A stretch of 64,000 nt of DNA from Burkholderia sp. Bp9143 (lineage in GTDB: Bacteria; Pseudomonadota; Gammaproteobacteria; Burkholderiales; Burkholderiaceae). The translations under genes and the position numbers were made by a program. Positions 25,034 through 33,434 of the stretch are shown piece by piece. The notes below the pieces were generated by a model. It was not told the DNA's origin and ran no database searches. It worked only from the letters and a program-made list of their open reading frames with translations. The stretch lies in NCBI RefSeq assembly GCF_003853645.1, contig NZ_QTPO01000045.1, positions 1 through 64,000 of the forward strand. Direction: 5' to 3'. Every line of letters begins with the position of its first letter. The stretch's first letter is position 1.

Positions 25034-25726
25034 ATGAAACACTCCGCGACGGCGTGGATGGCGGCGCTCGCGTGCGTGTCGTCCGTCACGGCGGCGCGGG
25101 CGGACGAGATGACCGTGGTCGACCCGACGGGGGCCGGCTACGCGATGCACGTCACGAGTCTCAAGGAAGCGCGTTTCAAGCGAACCGTGAAGCAGCAATA
25201 CGACTTCAGTTGCGGGTCTGCCGCCGTCGCGACGCTGCTGACCTATCAATACGACTATCCGATGACCGAACAGACGGCCTTCGCGCAGATGTGGGAGAAC
25301 GGCAATCAGGACAAGATCCGCCACCAGGGTTTCTCGCTGCTCGACATCCGGCGCTTTCTCGAAGCGCACGGCTTCATCGCGGACGGCTATGAACTGCCGC
25401 TTCAGACGCTCGCGAAGACGCACACACCGGCGATCGTGCTGATTGCCGAGCAGGGCTATCACCATTTCGTCGTCGTGAAAGGGCTGCGCGACGGGCGGGT
25501 GCTGGTCGGCGATCCGGCGACCGGCACACGGCCGATGTCGCAGGCGAGTTTCGAGCGGAAATGGGAGGACCACGTGATCTTCGTGATCCACAACAAGCCG
25601 GAGCGCGCGGCGTTCAACGACCCGCGCGACTGGCGCGTCGCGCCGAGTGCGCCGCTCTACACCGGGATCAACCGCGACGGCCTTTTCTACGTCGTGGTGC
25701 CCAAGCACGGCCCGAGCGACTTCTGA
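25034..25726 (+). CDS. Exported C39-type double-glycine peptidase (FapD-like)
   Basis: A 230-residue protein with a Sec signal (cleavage after TAARA) and one peptidase C39-like domain. The oxyanion Gln and nucleophile are in QQYDFSCGSAAVATLLTYQ (Cys60), the catalytic His in GYHHFVVVKG (143/144), and the third-position Asp in VGDPATG (Asp160), so the triad is complete. Unlike bacteriocin exporters it has no ABC or membrane domain; it acts in the periplasm, as FapD does in Pseudomonas functional-amyloid operons. It lies three bases after one GG-motif gene and eight bases before the other, which supports both as substrates. Confidence 0.88.
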   Translation: MKHSATAWMAALACVSSVTAARADEMTVVDPTGAGYAMHVTSLKEARFKRTVKQQYDFSCGSAAVATLLTYQYDYPMTEQTAFAQMWENGNQDKIRHQGFSLLDIRRFLEAHGFIADGYELPLQTLAKTHTPAIVLIAEQGYHHFVVVKGLRDGRVLVGDPATGTRPMSQASFERKWEDHVIFVIHNKPERAAFNDPRDWRVAPSAPLYTGINRDGLFYVVVPKHGPSDF

Positions 25727-25734
25727 GGAATGCC

Positions 25735-26334
25735 ATGAGATCAGCAAACGTAAGGTTGGCCGGCATAGCCGCGATGGCGTGCGGCGCGCTGGCTTCCACG
25801 GGCGCGGTGGCGATGCAGGACGGACCGCCGGCCGCGACCGGCGAGTGTGCGGCGCAGGCGAATGGCGATGCGCCGGCGCTGACGTCCGATGACGCGCAGG
25901 ACGAGCGCGACTGGCCGGCAGGCGGTGCGCTCGCGCTCAGCGACGCGCGTCTCGACGCGATGCGCGGCGGCTTCGACATGCCGGATGGCCTGAAGGTGTC
26001 GTTCGGCGTGTCGCGTGTTGCGTTCGTGAACGGCAACCTGGTCGCGTCGACCAGCTTCAACATCCCGGACGTCAGCCGGATCACCGCGCAACAGGCCCAG
26101 GCGCTGGCTGCCGCGAACGCGGGTGCGCTGCTTCAGGTCGGCCCCGGCAACGCCGCACAGCCCGGCGCGCTGCCGGCGCTGACCGGCGCCGTGATCCAGA
26201 ACACGCTGAACAATCAGCACCTCCAGACGCTGACGACGATCAACACGACCGTCAACACGCTGTCGTCGTTCAAGAACCTGAACGTCATGTCGACGATCGG
26301 CAACGCGCTGACCGGTGCGCTGCCGGGACGGTGA
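25735..26334 (+). CDS. Second small exported protein with internal double-glycine motif
   Basis: A 199-residue protein with a signal peptide (cleaved near AVA-MQDG). LALSDARLDAMRGG places a double glycine at residues 78-79 in the same LSxxxLDxxxGG context as the upstream protein, followed by FDMPDGLKVSFGVSRVAFVN and an Asn/Gln/Thr-rich tail (VIQNTLNNQHLQTLTTINTT). It starts eight bases after the C39 peptidase stop with GAGGA before the ATG, so it is in the same operon. The two GG proteins share architecture (signal, spacer, GG motif, Asn-rich tail) but little other sequence. Probably a processed secreted subunit or accessory factor. Confidence 0.7.
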   Translation: MRSANVRLAGIAAMACGALASTGAVAMQDGPPAATGECAAQANGDAPALTSDDAQDERDWPAGGALALSDARLDAMRGGFDMPDGLKVSFGVSRVAFVNGNLVASTSFNIPDVSRITAQQAQALAAANAGALLQVGPGNAAQPGALPALTGAVIQNTLNNQHLQTLTTINTTVNTLSSFKNLNVMSTIGNALTGALPGR

Positions 26335-26374
26335 GCACGCGTGGCCCCAGCGCAACGCCCGGCGAGCGGCATGC

Positions 26375-27742
26375 TCAGAATGCGATCGGCATGCGCAGCG
26401 TCATCGCCACGTCCGGCGTGTCGCGCGTGAGACCTGCGCCGATCGACAGGTTCAGCGTGGTTTTCGGCGACAGCCGGTACGAGTAGCCGATGAGCAGCGT
26501 GCCGAGGATCACGCGCACGGAACTCGGCACCGTCTGGCCGTTCTGTTTCGTCGGCAGCACGATGCTCTGGTCGTAGCCGAGACTCACCGACGCCTTCTCG
26601 TTCAGCGCGAGGCCCATGCCGATGTTGAAACCCCAGATGTCGCCGGGCTGCACGCTGCCGAGGAAATCCTTCTGTCCGTTGCGGATCGTCAGGCTCAGGT
26701 TGTCGCGGCCGAAACTGTGCAGGTAGCTGACGTTGCCGAAGAACACGACCGGGTCGGACGGAAAGAGCCACGTGAGGCCCGGCTGGATCGCGTAGAAACC
26801 GGAGCCGGTAGGCTGTTCGAGCGGCAGGCCGGTGCCGGTGGCATTGCCGACGCAGCGCGTGACGCAGTCGGTGACGACGTCGAAGGGGCTCTTGCCGGTG
26901 GCGGTCTTGAAGCGGAGCCAGCCGATGTAATAGAACTTGTCGGGGCCGCCGGTGTTGAACTGGTAGCGCAGCGTCATTTCGACGTCGCCGATGTTGTGGC
27001 CGTGGCTGTTGAACGCGTTGTCCTGGGCGGAACCGGTGAAGATCTCGCGGCTGACGGTGTCGGTCGTCGAGTACACGTACGGAACGCGGATTTCGAATTC
27101 CACCCGGTTGGTGATCCCGTAGCGCGCCGCGACCGCGGCGGTCAGCACGGTCGTCTTGACTTCCCGCACGTCGATCAGCCCGATCAGCAAGGCCGGGATG
27201 ATCGTGTAGCCGACAAGGGCGACGCGGTCGGACGACGAATAGCTGAACTGGAACGACGGCTCGATCACGAGCTTGTGCTTCGGCGTCAGCACGCCGGGTT
27301 GATCGAAGATCGGCGCAACCGGTGGTGGCGTGGTTTCCGGCACGGGGGCCTGGCCGACCGGTTGCGACGGAGGCGGGGCGGCAGCGGTGGCCGAGGTGGC
27401 CGATTGCGCATTGCCGACCGTGCCGCCTGCCGCGCCGGTGGCGTCGGCTGCGCCGCCGGTATCGGCCTGCTGCGCCGTGCCGCCCGTGTCGCCGGTGCCG
27501 GCGCCGCGCTTGTTCGCGAGCTCGCGGGTGTCCAGCGCGCGGCTCAGGCGGGTGAGATTCGTTTCTTCTTCGGCGAGCCTGCGCTTGAGCGCATCGAGCT
27601 CTTTCAGGTGGTGGTCGACTTCCTGGCGCAGCGCGGAGATGTTTTCCTGCGTCGACTGGGCGTCCAGCGACTGCGCCAGTACCTCGGCTTGAAACAGCAG
27701 CAGGCTGGCATAGGTGATGGCGCGGACGTAGCGGAATGGCAT
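26375..27742 (-). CDS. Outer-membrane beta-barrel with N-terminal coiled coil (FapF-like porin)
   Basis: A 455-residue exported protein. The signal (MPFRYVRAITYASLLLFQAE) is followed by a heptad-like coiled coil (about residues 30-85; ALRQEVDHHLKELDALKRRL), a Gly/Ala/Pro-rich linker, and about 300 residues of alternating beta-strand pattern ending in TLRMPIAF with a terminal Phe. This is the layout of FapF, the trimeric porin that exports Pseudomonas Fap amyloid. It is convergent with the glycine-rich/C39 operon, with 40 bases between the two stops. ATG 27742 begins directly at the signal peptide; longer frames upstream are not supported. A generic alginate-export or transporter barrel remains possible. 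Confidence 0.72.
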   Translation of the reverse strand: MPFRYVRAITYASLLLFQAEVLAQSLDAQSTQENISALRQEVDHHLKELDALKRRLAEEETNLTRLSRALDTRELANKRGAGTGDTGGTAQQADTGGAADATGAAGGTVGNAQSATSATAAAPPPSQPVGQAPVPETTPPPVAPIFDQPGVLTPKHKLVIEPSFQFSYSSSDRVALVGYTIIPALLIGLIDVREVKTTVLTAAVAARYGITNRVEFEIRVPYVYSTTDTVSREIFTGSAQDNAFNSHGHNIGDVEMTLRYQFNTGGPDKFYYIGWLRFKTATGKSPFDVVTDCVTRCVGNATGTGLPLEQPTGSGFYAIQPGLTWLFPSDPVVFFGNVSYLHSFGRDNLSLTIRNGQKDFLGSVQPGDIWGFNIGMGLALNEKASVSLGYDQSIVLPTKQNGQTVPSSVRVILGTLLIGYSYRLSPKTTLNLSIGAGLTRDTPDVAMTLRMPIAF

Positions 27743-28166
27743 GCGCTTCACGGTGCGTCTCCGAGTGCGAAATCGCCCATCATCCAGGAGGAATTCCCGC
27801 GGGGCGCATGGCAAGAAATGGGGTGCGCCGTTTGAACGGGCCACGCAGGCGACGAACGCCGCCGCCGGATGGTCGCTCTCGTGGCGATGCATGCACGTTC
27901 CATATGTCGAGACCCTAGTTCAGGCTGGCCTTCAGAACCAACCGGACAAACCCTTGGCCGCGTAGGGCGCGCGATGCGGACCGCGCTGATTCGCGGGGGC
28001 TTTCCGGAAAACCGAATGCATGTTTCGCGCCTGTGGCGAGCGGCGGAAGGGGTGCGCTTCCGCATGCCGTTTTTTGCATCGCAGCGGCGTTTTTTTGCAC
28101 GACGTTTATTCGATCTCGTCCAAGCTGGCGATGTGTCGAACAGCCGAGACGGCTTCCGTCCGCTCC
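27743..28166. other. Divergent region between the porin gene and an unknown gene
   Basis: About 420 bases without a believable gene. Two near-identical T-runs, CGTTTTTTGCAT near 28068 and CGTTTTTTTGCAC near 28088, follow a small hairpin (CGGAAG, CTTCCG). They may be a terminator remnant or an upstream promoter element for the plus-strand gene; nothing more specific is seen. Confidence 0.35.
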
Positions 28167-28532
28167 ATGACCTTGATCCATCCCGTTCCCGTCTTCGATG
28201 TCGCCGGCCGCCCGTTGCGCGCCGGCGCACGCAACAACGTCATTCCGCTCCCGCCGCCGCGCCCGCGCCTGCGGTTGCCCGTCACGCTGTCGGCCGACTC
28301 GGGTGCGCTCGCGCTCGCCCGGCTCGCGGCGCTGCTGCATTCCCCGCTCGGCGTGTATGTGGTCAGCGCGCGCACCGTACGCGACGTGATCCACGTGCAA
28401 TTCGACATCGCGCCGGAGGATCTCGACTTCACGCTGCACATGCTGATCGCGCAGCAGGCCGATGCCGTGATCGGTCCCGTTGCGCGCCGGTTGTACGTCC
28501 GCGCACCGGGTCGCCCGGTCGGGGAGCGCTGA
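28167..28532 (+). CDS. Hypothetical protein, 121 residues
   Basis: Start MTLIHPVPVFDVAGRPLRAG. The centre (residues about 45-105) alternates in a beta-alpha pattern, LALARLAALLHSPLGVYVVS then VIHVQFDIAPEDLDFTLHML, suggesting a small ferredoxin-like or ACT-like fold, but no family is recognised. No signal peptide or membrane helix. It is followed on the same strand by another unknown gene about 107 bases downstream. Confidence 0.55.
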   Translation: MTLIHPVPVFDVAGRPLRAGARNNVIPLPPPRPRLRLPVTLSADSGALALARLAALLHSPLGVYVVSARTVRDVIHVQFDIAPEDLDFTLHMLIAQQADAVIGPVARRLYVRAPGRPVGER

Positions 28533-28639
28533 TTGCCCGTCCGTCGTATCGCGTATCAGATTCGCCGTCGTTGCTCCGGCCGCGGCAGACGTTCGTGCGC
28601 CGCGCCGTACGCGGCGCCGGCCCTCGACAGGGAGAATCC

Positions 28640-29206
28640 ATGTACCTCACGGAAGTAGTGCCCACCGTACGTCCGGCGAACGGCCGCGTGCATGTGGCGA
28701 CGTTGCCGTCGGGCACTCAGCTTGCCCGGCAGTTGCGGGTGACGGTGCGCACGGCAGACGTGCTGCTGCGCCAGGCGATCCGGTTGCCGGATCGCCATCA
28801 GTGGTCGGTCGACCTCGACCGCGTCGACGCGGCCGGCGGCCCGCTGGCCGTCTGGGATTCGCACGTGACGCTGCGGATCGCGAAGGCGTTCGCGCCGTCG
28901 GTCGATGCGAACGCGCGCGCCGGCGATCCCGATCAGGTTGCGGTCGACATCCGGCTGTTGCTTCCGGAGCAGGCGTATCTGGGCGAGCAGCGCGTCGGCA
29001 TCTTCGGCCGGCTGCACGGCAACCGGTTCGGCGCGACGCTGTCGGTGACGGCCGGATCGCAGTGGGGCGGCCGGCGCAAGGAATGCATTCCGCCGACCGG
29101 TCGGCACGTGCACGGCGGCACGCTGGAAGCGCTCGTCGACACGGTGGCGGGTATCGTCAACGCGGCCTTGCTCGCGGCCGGCCATCCGCGCCCGCGCGGT
29201 TCGTGA
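28640..29206 (+). CDS. Hypothetical protein, 188 residues
   Basis: ATG 28640 is preceded by AGGGAG. The 188-residue product has no signal or membrane helix; it mixes charged and beta-prone segments (HVTLRIAKAFAPSVDANARA, GQRVGIFGRLHG-like) and one Cys (KECIPPTGRHVHGG). No family recognised. Probably co-transcribed with the 121-residue gene before it. Confidence 0.6.
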   Translation: MYLTEVVPTVRPANGRVHVATLPSGTQLARQLRVTVRTADVLLRQAIRLPDRHQWSVDLDRVDAAGGPLAVWDSHVTLRIAKAFAPSVDANARAGDPDQVAVDIRLLLPEQAYLGEQRVGIFGRLHGNRFGATLSVTAGSQWGGRRKECIPPTGRHVHGGTLEALVDTVAGIVNAALLAAGHPRPRGS

Positions 29207-29236
29207 TGAAGGAGGCGGCGCGCGCCCGAGCGTGGT

Positions 29237-30112
29237 TCAGGCGTCGCCGGTCTGGCCGGTTTGCCGCTGCAGGTCTTCCATCAACTGCTCCGCCATGAAG
29301 TCGCACGGCGGGCGTTTCGATTTCGTGCTGCGCGCGAGGATCAGCTCGAGCGGCGGCAAATCGGGCAGCCCGTGCGAGCGGCCGAGCATCGACAGTTGCG
29401 CGGGAATCGCGCAGCGCGCGAGCGGCGCGACCGCGAGGCCGGCCTCGACCATGCTGAGCAGCCCGAGCAGGCTCGGGCTTTCGTAGGAAGTGCGGAACGG
29501 CAGCTTCGCGCGTTCGAGGCTGCGGATCGCGTTCTCGCGCGCGACGCTGCCCGGCATGAACACGGCGATCGGCAGCGGCCGTTCTTCCCACACGCGCGGC
29601 CCGTTCGTCATCGCGGCCCACGCCATCGGTTCGTGGCGGATGAAGTCGCCGGACAGTCCCTTGATGCGCGTGCCGCACACGAGATCGACGGTGCCGTCCT
29701 TCAAGAGCGGCGCGAGCGCGCTGCTCGGCAGCCCCATCACCTGGATCTCGACCTTCGGGTAGGTCGCCGAAAACTTCTTCAGCACCGACGGCAGCAGCGA
29801 CGATGCATAGTCGTCCGGCACGCCGATGACCACCTTGCCGGTCACTTCCGGCCGCACCACGGCCGCCCACGCCTCGTCGCGCAGCGCCAGCATTCGTCTG
29901 GCGAATCCCAGCAAGACCTCGCCTTCACGCGTCAGCACGATGCTGCGCGGCTTGCGCACGAACAGCGGCCGCCCGATCGCGTCCTCGAGGCTCTTGATCT
30001 GCATGCTCACGGCCGATTGGGAGCGGTTCACCGCTTCGGCGGCGCGGGTCATGTTGCCGGTTTCCGCGACGGCGACGACGGTGGCCAGCACGTCGTGATC
30101 GAGCATCTTCAT
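29237..30112 (-). CDS. LysR-family transcriptional regulator
   Basis: A 291-residue LTTR: HTH at residues 5-65 (VLATVVAVAETGNMTRAAEA, QSAVSMQIKSLEDAIGRPLF) and a substrate-binding effector domain from about residue 90 (GKVVIGVPDDYASSLLPSVL, VEAGLAVAPLARC). The HTH is most like the YhaJ/PecT branch. It is divergent from the DUF3422 gene with about 160 bases between, but its target is unknown. Confidence 0.92.
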   Translation of the reverse strand: MKMLDHDVLATVVAVAETGNMTRAAEAVNRSQSAVSMQIKSLEDAIGRPLFVRKPRSIVLTREGEVLLGFARRMLALRDEAWAAVVRPEVTGKVVIGVPDDYASSLLPSVLKKFSATYPKVEIQVMGLPSSALAPLLKDGTVDLVCGTRIKGLSGDFIRHEPMAWAAMTNGPRVWEERPLPIAVFMPGSVARENAIRSLERAKLPFRTSYESPSLLGLLSMVEAGLAVAPLARCAIPAQLSMLGRSHGLPDLPPLELILARSTKSKRPPCDFMAEQLMEDLQRQTGQTGDA

Positions 30113-30273
30113 CGGTATCAGGAAAACTGAACGTAACGATCAGCATTATGCGTTTTTATTGTCGCTGTGTGTCTGCCATAGTGGCATCGAGCCTGCCGTA
30201 TCGTTCGATGCGGTGCGGCCATCACGCCGGCGTGCCCGGCACGCAGCGTTGAACAGGGAAGAGTGGTGTACCG

Positions 30274-31593
30274 ATGATGGATCATCCGTTGCGCGCCGCA
30301 CTGGCCGCGGAATTGCACGCCCGGCCGTTCCTGCGGCTCGCCGAAGCCGTGTCGCTCACGCACTACGCGATTTACGCGGACGGCCAGCCCGACATCCACG
30401 AAACGCTGCTGCACGCGCTGTGCCGCGACACCGGCATTGCCGTGCCGCAGGACGGCGCGACCCACTACGCGGTGCAGTCGCCGTGCGGCTGGCACCTGAA
30501 GTGGGAACGCCACACCGAATTCTCGACCTTCACGTTCGTCGCGCCGCGTCGCGACACCGGCTATTTCGACGATCTCGCGATCGAAGGGATCCCGGCCGCG
30601 TGGTTCGCGCGGCTCGCGGGCATCCGCTTCGTCGCGGTGCGCATGGAGTTGCTGTCGGGGGACGCCGCGCGGCTCGTGTGCGGCGACCTGCGCCGCTGGA
30701 TCGACGGGCCCGCGCTCGTCGGCAGCAGCGTGCTCGGCGGCGGCAAGGTGTTCTGCGACTGGCACGTGCGCGACGACGGCTTCATGCGCTTTCTCGTCGT
30801 CGACGAGGATTTCCGCGAGGAGCAGGGCGGCCGCCTGCTGCAGCGCCTCTATGAAATCGAGACGTACCGGATGATGGCGCTGCTCGCGTTGCCGGTCGCG
30901 CGGCGGATGAGCCGCGAACTCGACGAGATCCACGCGGCGCTGCATGCGCTGATGCAGCGGATGGACGCGAGCGGCGCCGACGGCGACGACGCGGCCCTGC
31001 TCGTGAAGCTCACGCATCTCGCGGTGCGGGTCGAGGCGCTGTCGGGGTCCGGCGGCCGCTTCAGCGCGTCGCGTGCATACGAAAAGCTCGTGCTGGCGCG
31101 CATCCAGGAACTGCGCGAGGAGCGCATCGAAGGGATGCCGACGATCGCGGAATTCATGGAGCGGCGCTTCGCGCCGGCAATGGAAACCTGCCGCAGCGTG
31201 TGGGCGCGCCACGAGCAGATCGCCGCGCGGATCGCGCGAGCGGTCGACCTGCTGCGCACGCGCGTGAATCTCGCGCAGGAAAAGGACGTCACGCGCCTGC
31301 TGGCGGGCATGGAGCGCACCGCGCGCAATCAACTGCATCTGCAGCACGCGGTCGAAGGGCTGTCGGTGGCGGCCATTTCGTACTACGTGCTGTCGCTGGC
31401 GACCGCGGCGTTCAAGGCGCTGCACGTGATGAACCTGCCGGTCGATCCCGAACTGGCGGAAGGCCTGCTGATCGCGCCGGTCGTGTTCGCGGTGATTCAC
31501 ATCACGCGGCGCACGCGCGCGCAGCTCGCGCGGTCGGAGGCCGCGCATGACGGTGCGCCCGTGCAGGCGGCGGCGTTGAAACAGGCAAATTAG
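30274..31593 (+). CDS. DUF3422 family membrane-anchored protein
   Basis: A 439-residue protein of the DUF3422 family: the N-terminus HPLRAALAAELHARPFLRL and the central EHTEFSTFTF-like block (WERHTEFSTFTFVAPRRDTG) are diagnostic. A long helical middle section leads to two C-terminal hydrophobic helices near residues 370-390 and 400-415, so the bulk is cytoplasmic and anchored at its end. Function is not established for the family. Confidence 0.88.
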   Translation: MMDHPLRAALAAELHARPFLRLAEAVSLTHYAIYADGQPDIHETLLHALCRDTGIAVPQDGATHYAVQSPCGWHLKWERHTEFSTFTFVAPRRDTGYFDDLAIEGIPAAWFARLAGIRFVAVRMELLSGDAARLVCGDLRRWIDGPALVGSSVLGGGKVFCDWHVRDDGFMRFLVVDEDFREEQGGRLLQRLYEIETYRMMALLALPVARRMSRELDEIHAALHALMQRMDASGADGDDAALLVKLTHLAVRVEALSGSGGRFSASRAYEKLVLARIQELREERIEGMPTIAEFMERRFAPAMETCRSVWARHEQIAARIARAVDLLRTRVNLAQEKDVTRLLAGMERTARNQLHLQHAVEGLSVAAISYYVLSLATAAFKALHVMNLPVDPELAEGLLIAPVVFAVIHITRRTRAQLARSEAAHDGAPVQAAALKQAN

Positions 31594-31623
31594 AAGATCG
31601 ACAACATATCAAAAGGAGTGGAG

Positions 31624-31824
31624 ATGACTTTTACGCAAACGCAACCTGAGTTTTTCACTGGCCTCGACGCATTCGACGAACCGGTGTGGAATCAAGCCGG
31701 CGCGCCGGAAGAGGCGCACGTGACGTCGTATCAGGCCGTGCTGCAGGAGCCGATGACATCGCTCGTTGGCAACACGATCGATCGGCCGGATGTCGCTGCG
31801 GTGGCGATTCTCGGGTACAACTGA
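31624..31824 (+). CDS. Small acidic 66-residue protein, unknown
   Basis: ATG 31624 has AGGAG five bases upstream, 31 bases after the DUF3422 stop. The product is acidic (start MTFTQTQPEFFTGLDAFDEP), has no signal and ends VAAVAILGYN. It could be a peptide precursor or a small regulatory protein. The same frame continues past the TGA for 51 codons, including a hydrophobic run (PLFITAVTIGAIVMNP), so a disrupted longer gene is also possible. No family recognised. Confidence 0.5.
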   Translation: MTFTQTQPEFFTGLDAFDEPVWNQAGAPEEAHVTSYQAVLQEPMTSLVGNTIDRPDVAAVAILGYN

Positions 31825-32114
31825 CCGGCCCCGCTGTTCATCACGGCGGTGACGATCGGCGCGATCGTCATGAACCCTGATGATGATCGCGCGCGTGCAG
31901 CGTCGAGTCGCCGACATGAAGGCGGCGTTCGCGGCGGCCTGAGCGGGTCCATGCATGACGAAACGGCGGGGGCGTGATGCGCCCGCCGATTGTATTGGTT
32001 CATGATCGGCGTGGCTCGGCATGGCGACGTGCAGCCGGCGGACGCGCTATAGTCGTGCGAAGCCCGCCGAGGACGTTGCACATCCGGCGGCTCCTTCACG
32101 CACGCCGCCATTCC

Positions 32115-32549
32115 ATGACCGCGCATCCCGCCGTTTCCCTTCAGCTGACCGACACCGAGCAGCCTGCCGCCCGCGACTTCATCGGCCGCAAGCTCGGCGA
32201 ATTCAACCACGCGATGACGGGCCGCAGCGACACGGCGGCGCTCGACGTCTACGTGACCGATCCCGCGACCGGTGAGGTATTGGGCGGTCTCACCGGCCGG
32301 ACGTCGCTGGGTCTCTTCTTCATCGACCTCTTTTACCTGCCGGAATCGCTGCGCGGCGGCGGCTTTGGCAGCAGGCTGCTGCGCGAGGCCGAAGCGGAAG
32401 CGAAGCGGCGCGGCTGTGCCCGCGCGGTGCTCTACACGATTACGTTCCAGGCGCCGGATTTCTACCGGAAGCACGGCTACGAGGCGTTCGGCGAAGTGCC
32501 GTGCGAGCCTGAAGGGACGGCCCGCGTGTTCATGGTCAAGACGCTTTGA
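32115..32549 (+). CDS. GNAT-family N-acetyltransferase
   Basis: A 144-residue acetyltransferase with the acetyl-CoA-binding motif A FIDLFYLPESLRGGGFGSRL and C-terminal motif YTITFQAPDFYRKHGYEAFG. The first segment, LQLTDTEQPAARDFIGRKL, is typical of small GNAT proteins adjacent to tam-like genes in Burkholderia. Substrate unknown. It is followed 57 bases later by the Tam methyltransferase on the same strand. Confidence 0.88.
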   Translation: MTAHPAVSLQLTDTEQPAARDFIGRKLGEFNHAMTGRSDTAALDVYVTDPATGEVLGGLTGRTSLGLFFIDLFYLPESLRGGGFGSRLLREAEAEAKRRGCARAVLYTITFQAPDFYRKHGYEAFGEVPCEPEGTARVFMVKTL

Positions 32550-32606
32550 GCGCGCCTGCGTGACATCGCCGCACCGACGCCGTCCACGCCAACGAGGAGG
32601 CATACC

Positions 32607-33392
32607 GTGACGACCCCACTCGATCAATACGCCAGACAGTACGTGCGATTCGAAGACGAACGCACGCGTCCCGTCCGCGACTTGCTGGCCGCGGTGCCCG
32701 ATACGCCGATCCATACCGCGATCGACATCGGCTGCGGGCCCGGCAACTCGACCGAGGCGCTGATCGCGCGCGCACCGGACGCGACGGTGCGCGGGATCGA
32801 CGCATCGCCGGACATGATCGCGGCCGCGCGCAAGCGCCTGCCCGCGCTGCGTTTCGATCTCGCGGATGTCACCACGTGGGACGATCCGGGCGGCTATGAC
32901 CTGATCCTGTCGAACGCGGTACTGCAATGGGTGCCCGCGCACGACACGCTGTTTCCGTCACTCGTCGGCCGGCTCGCGCCGGGCGGCCATCTCGCGGTGC
33001 AGATGCCCGACAACCTCGACGAACCGGCTCACCGATTGATGCGCGAAGTCGCCGCGGCCGGGCCGTGGGCGGACACGCTGAAGAATGCGGCGCGCACCGA
33101 GCGGTTCGACGCGCGGTATTACTACGCGCTGCTGTCGCCGTCGTGTTCGCGGGTCGATGTATGGCGCACGACCTACTACCATCCGTTGAGCGGCGGCGCC
33201 GATGCGGTCGTCGAATGGTTCAAGGGCAGCGCGCTGCGGCCGTTCCTCGCGGCGCTGAACGACAGTGAGCGCGACGCGTTCGTCGCGCGCTATCGCGAAG
33301 CGCTCGCCGGTCCGAACGGTTATCCGGTGTTCGAGGACGGCACCGTGCTGCTGCCGTTCCCGCGCCTGTTCATCGTCGCGACGCGGAAATAA
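32607..33392 (+). CDS. tam: Trans-aconitate 2-methyltransferase
   Basis: A 261-residue SAM-dependent enzyme that methylates trans-aconitate, removing this inhibitor of aconitase. Motif I is AIDIGCGPGNSTEALIARAP; further Tam landmarks are GIDASPDMIAAARKRLP, DLILSNAVLQWVPAH and LAVQMPDNLDEPAHRLMREV, and WRTTYYHPLSG in the C-terminal part. Length matches the family (about 250-260). The GTG start at 32607 has GAGGAGG just upstream. Confidence 0.93.
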   Translation: MTTPLDQYARQYVRFEDERTRPVRDLLAAVPDTPIHTAIDIGCGPGNSTEALIARAPDATVRGIDASPDMIAAARKRLPALRFDLADVTTWDDPGGYDLILSNAVLQWVPAHDTLFPSLVGRLAPGGHLAVQMPDNLDEPAHRLMREVAAAGPWADTLKNAARTERFDARYYYALLSPSCSRVDVWRTTYYHPLSGGADAVVEWFKGSALRPFLAALNDSERDAFVARYREALAGPNGYPVFEDGTVLLPFPRLFIVATRK

Positions 33393-33434
33393 AGCGGCAG
33401 CACGACCGGCGTCGAGGCGGCAGGCTGTCGCACG

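Noticed and set aside
23527..25089. 520-codon proline-rich frame opposite the glycine-rich gene
   Set aside because: It is the reverse reading of GGC/GCC repeats. There is no start signal, and the plus-strand gene has a signal peptide and a Shine-Dalgarno sequence.
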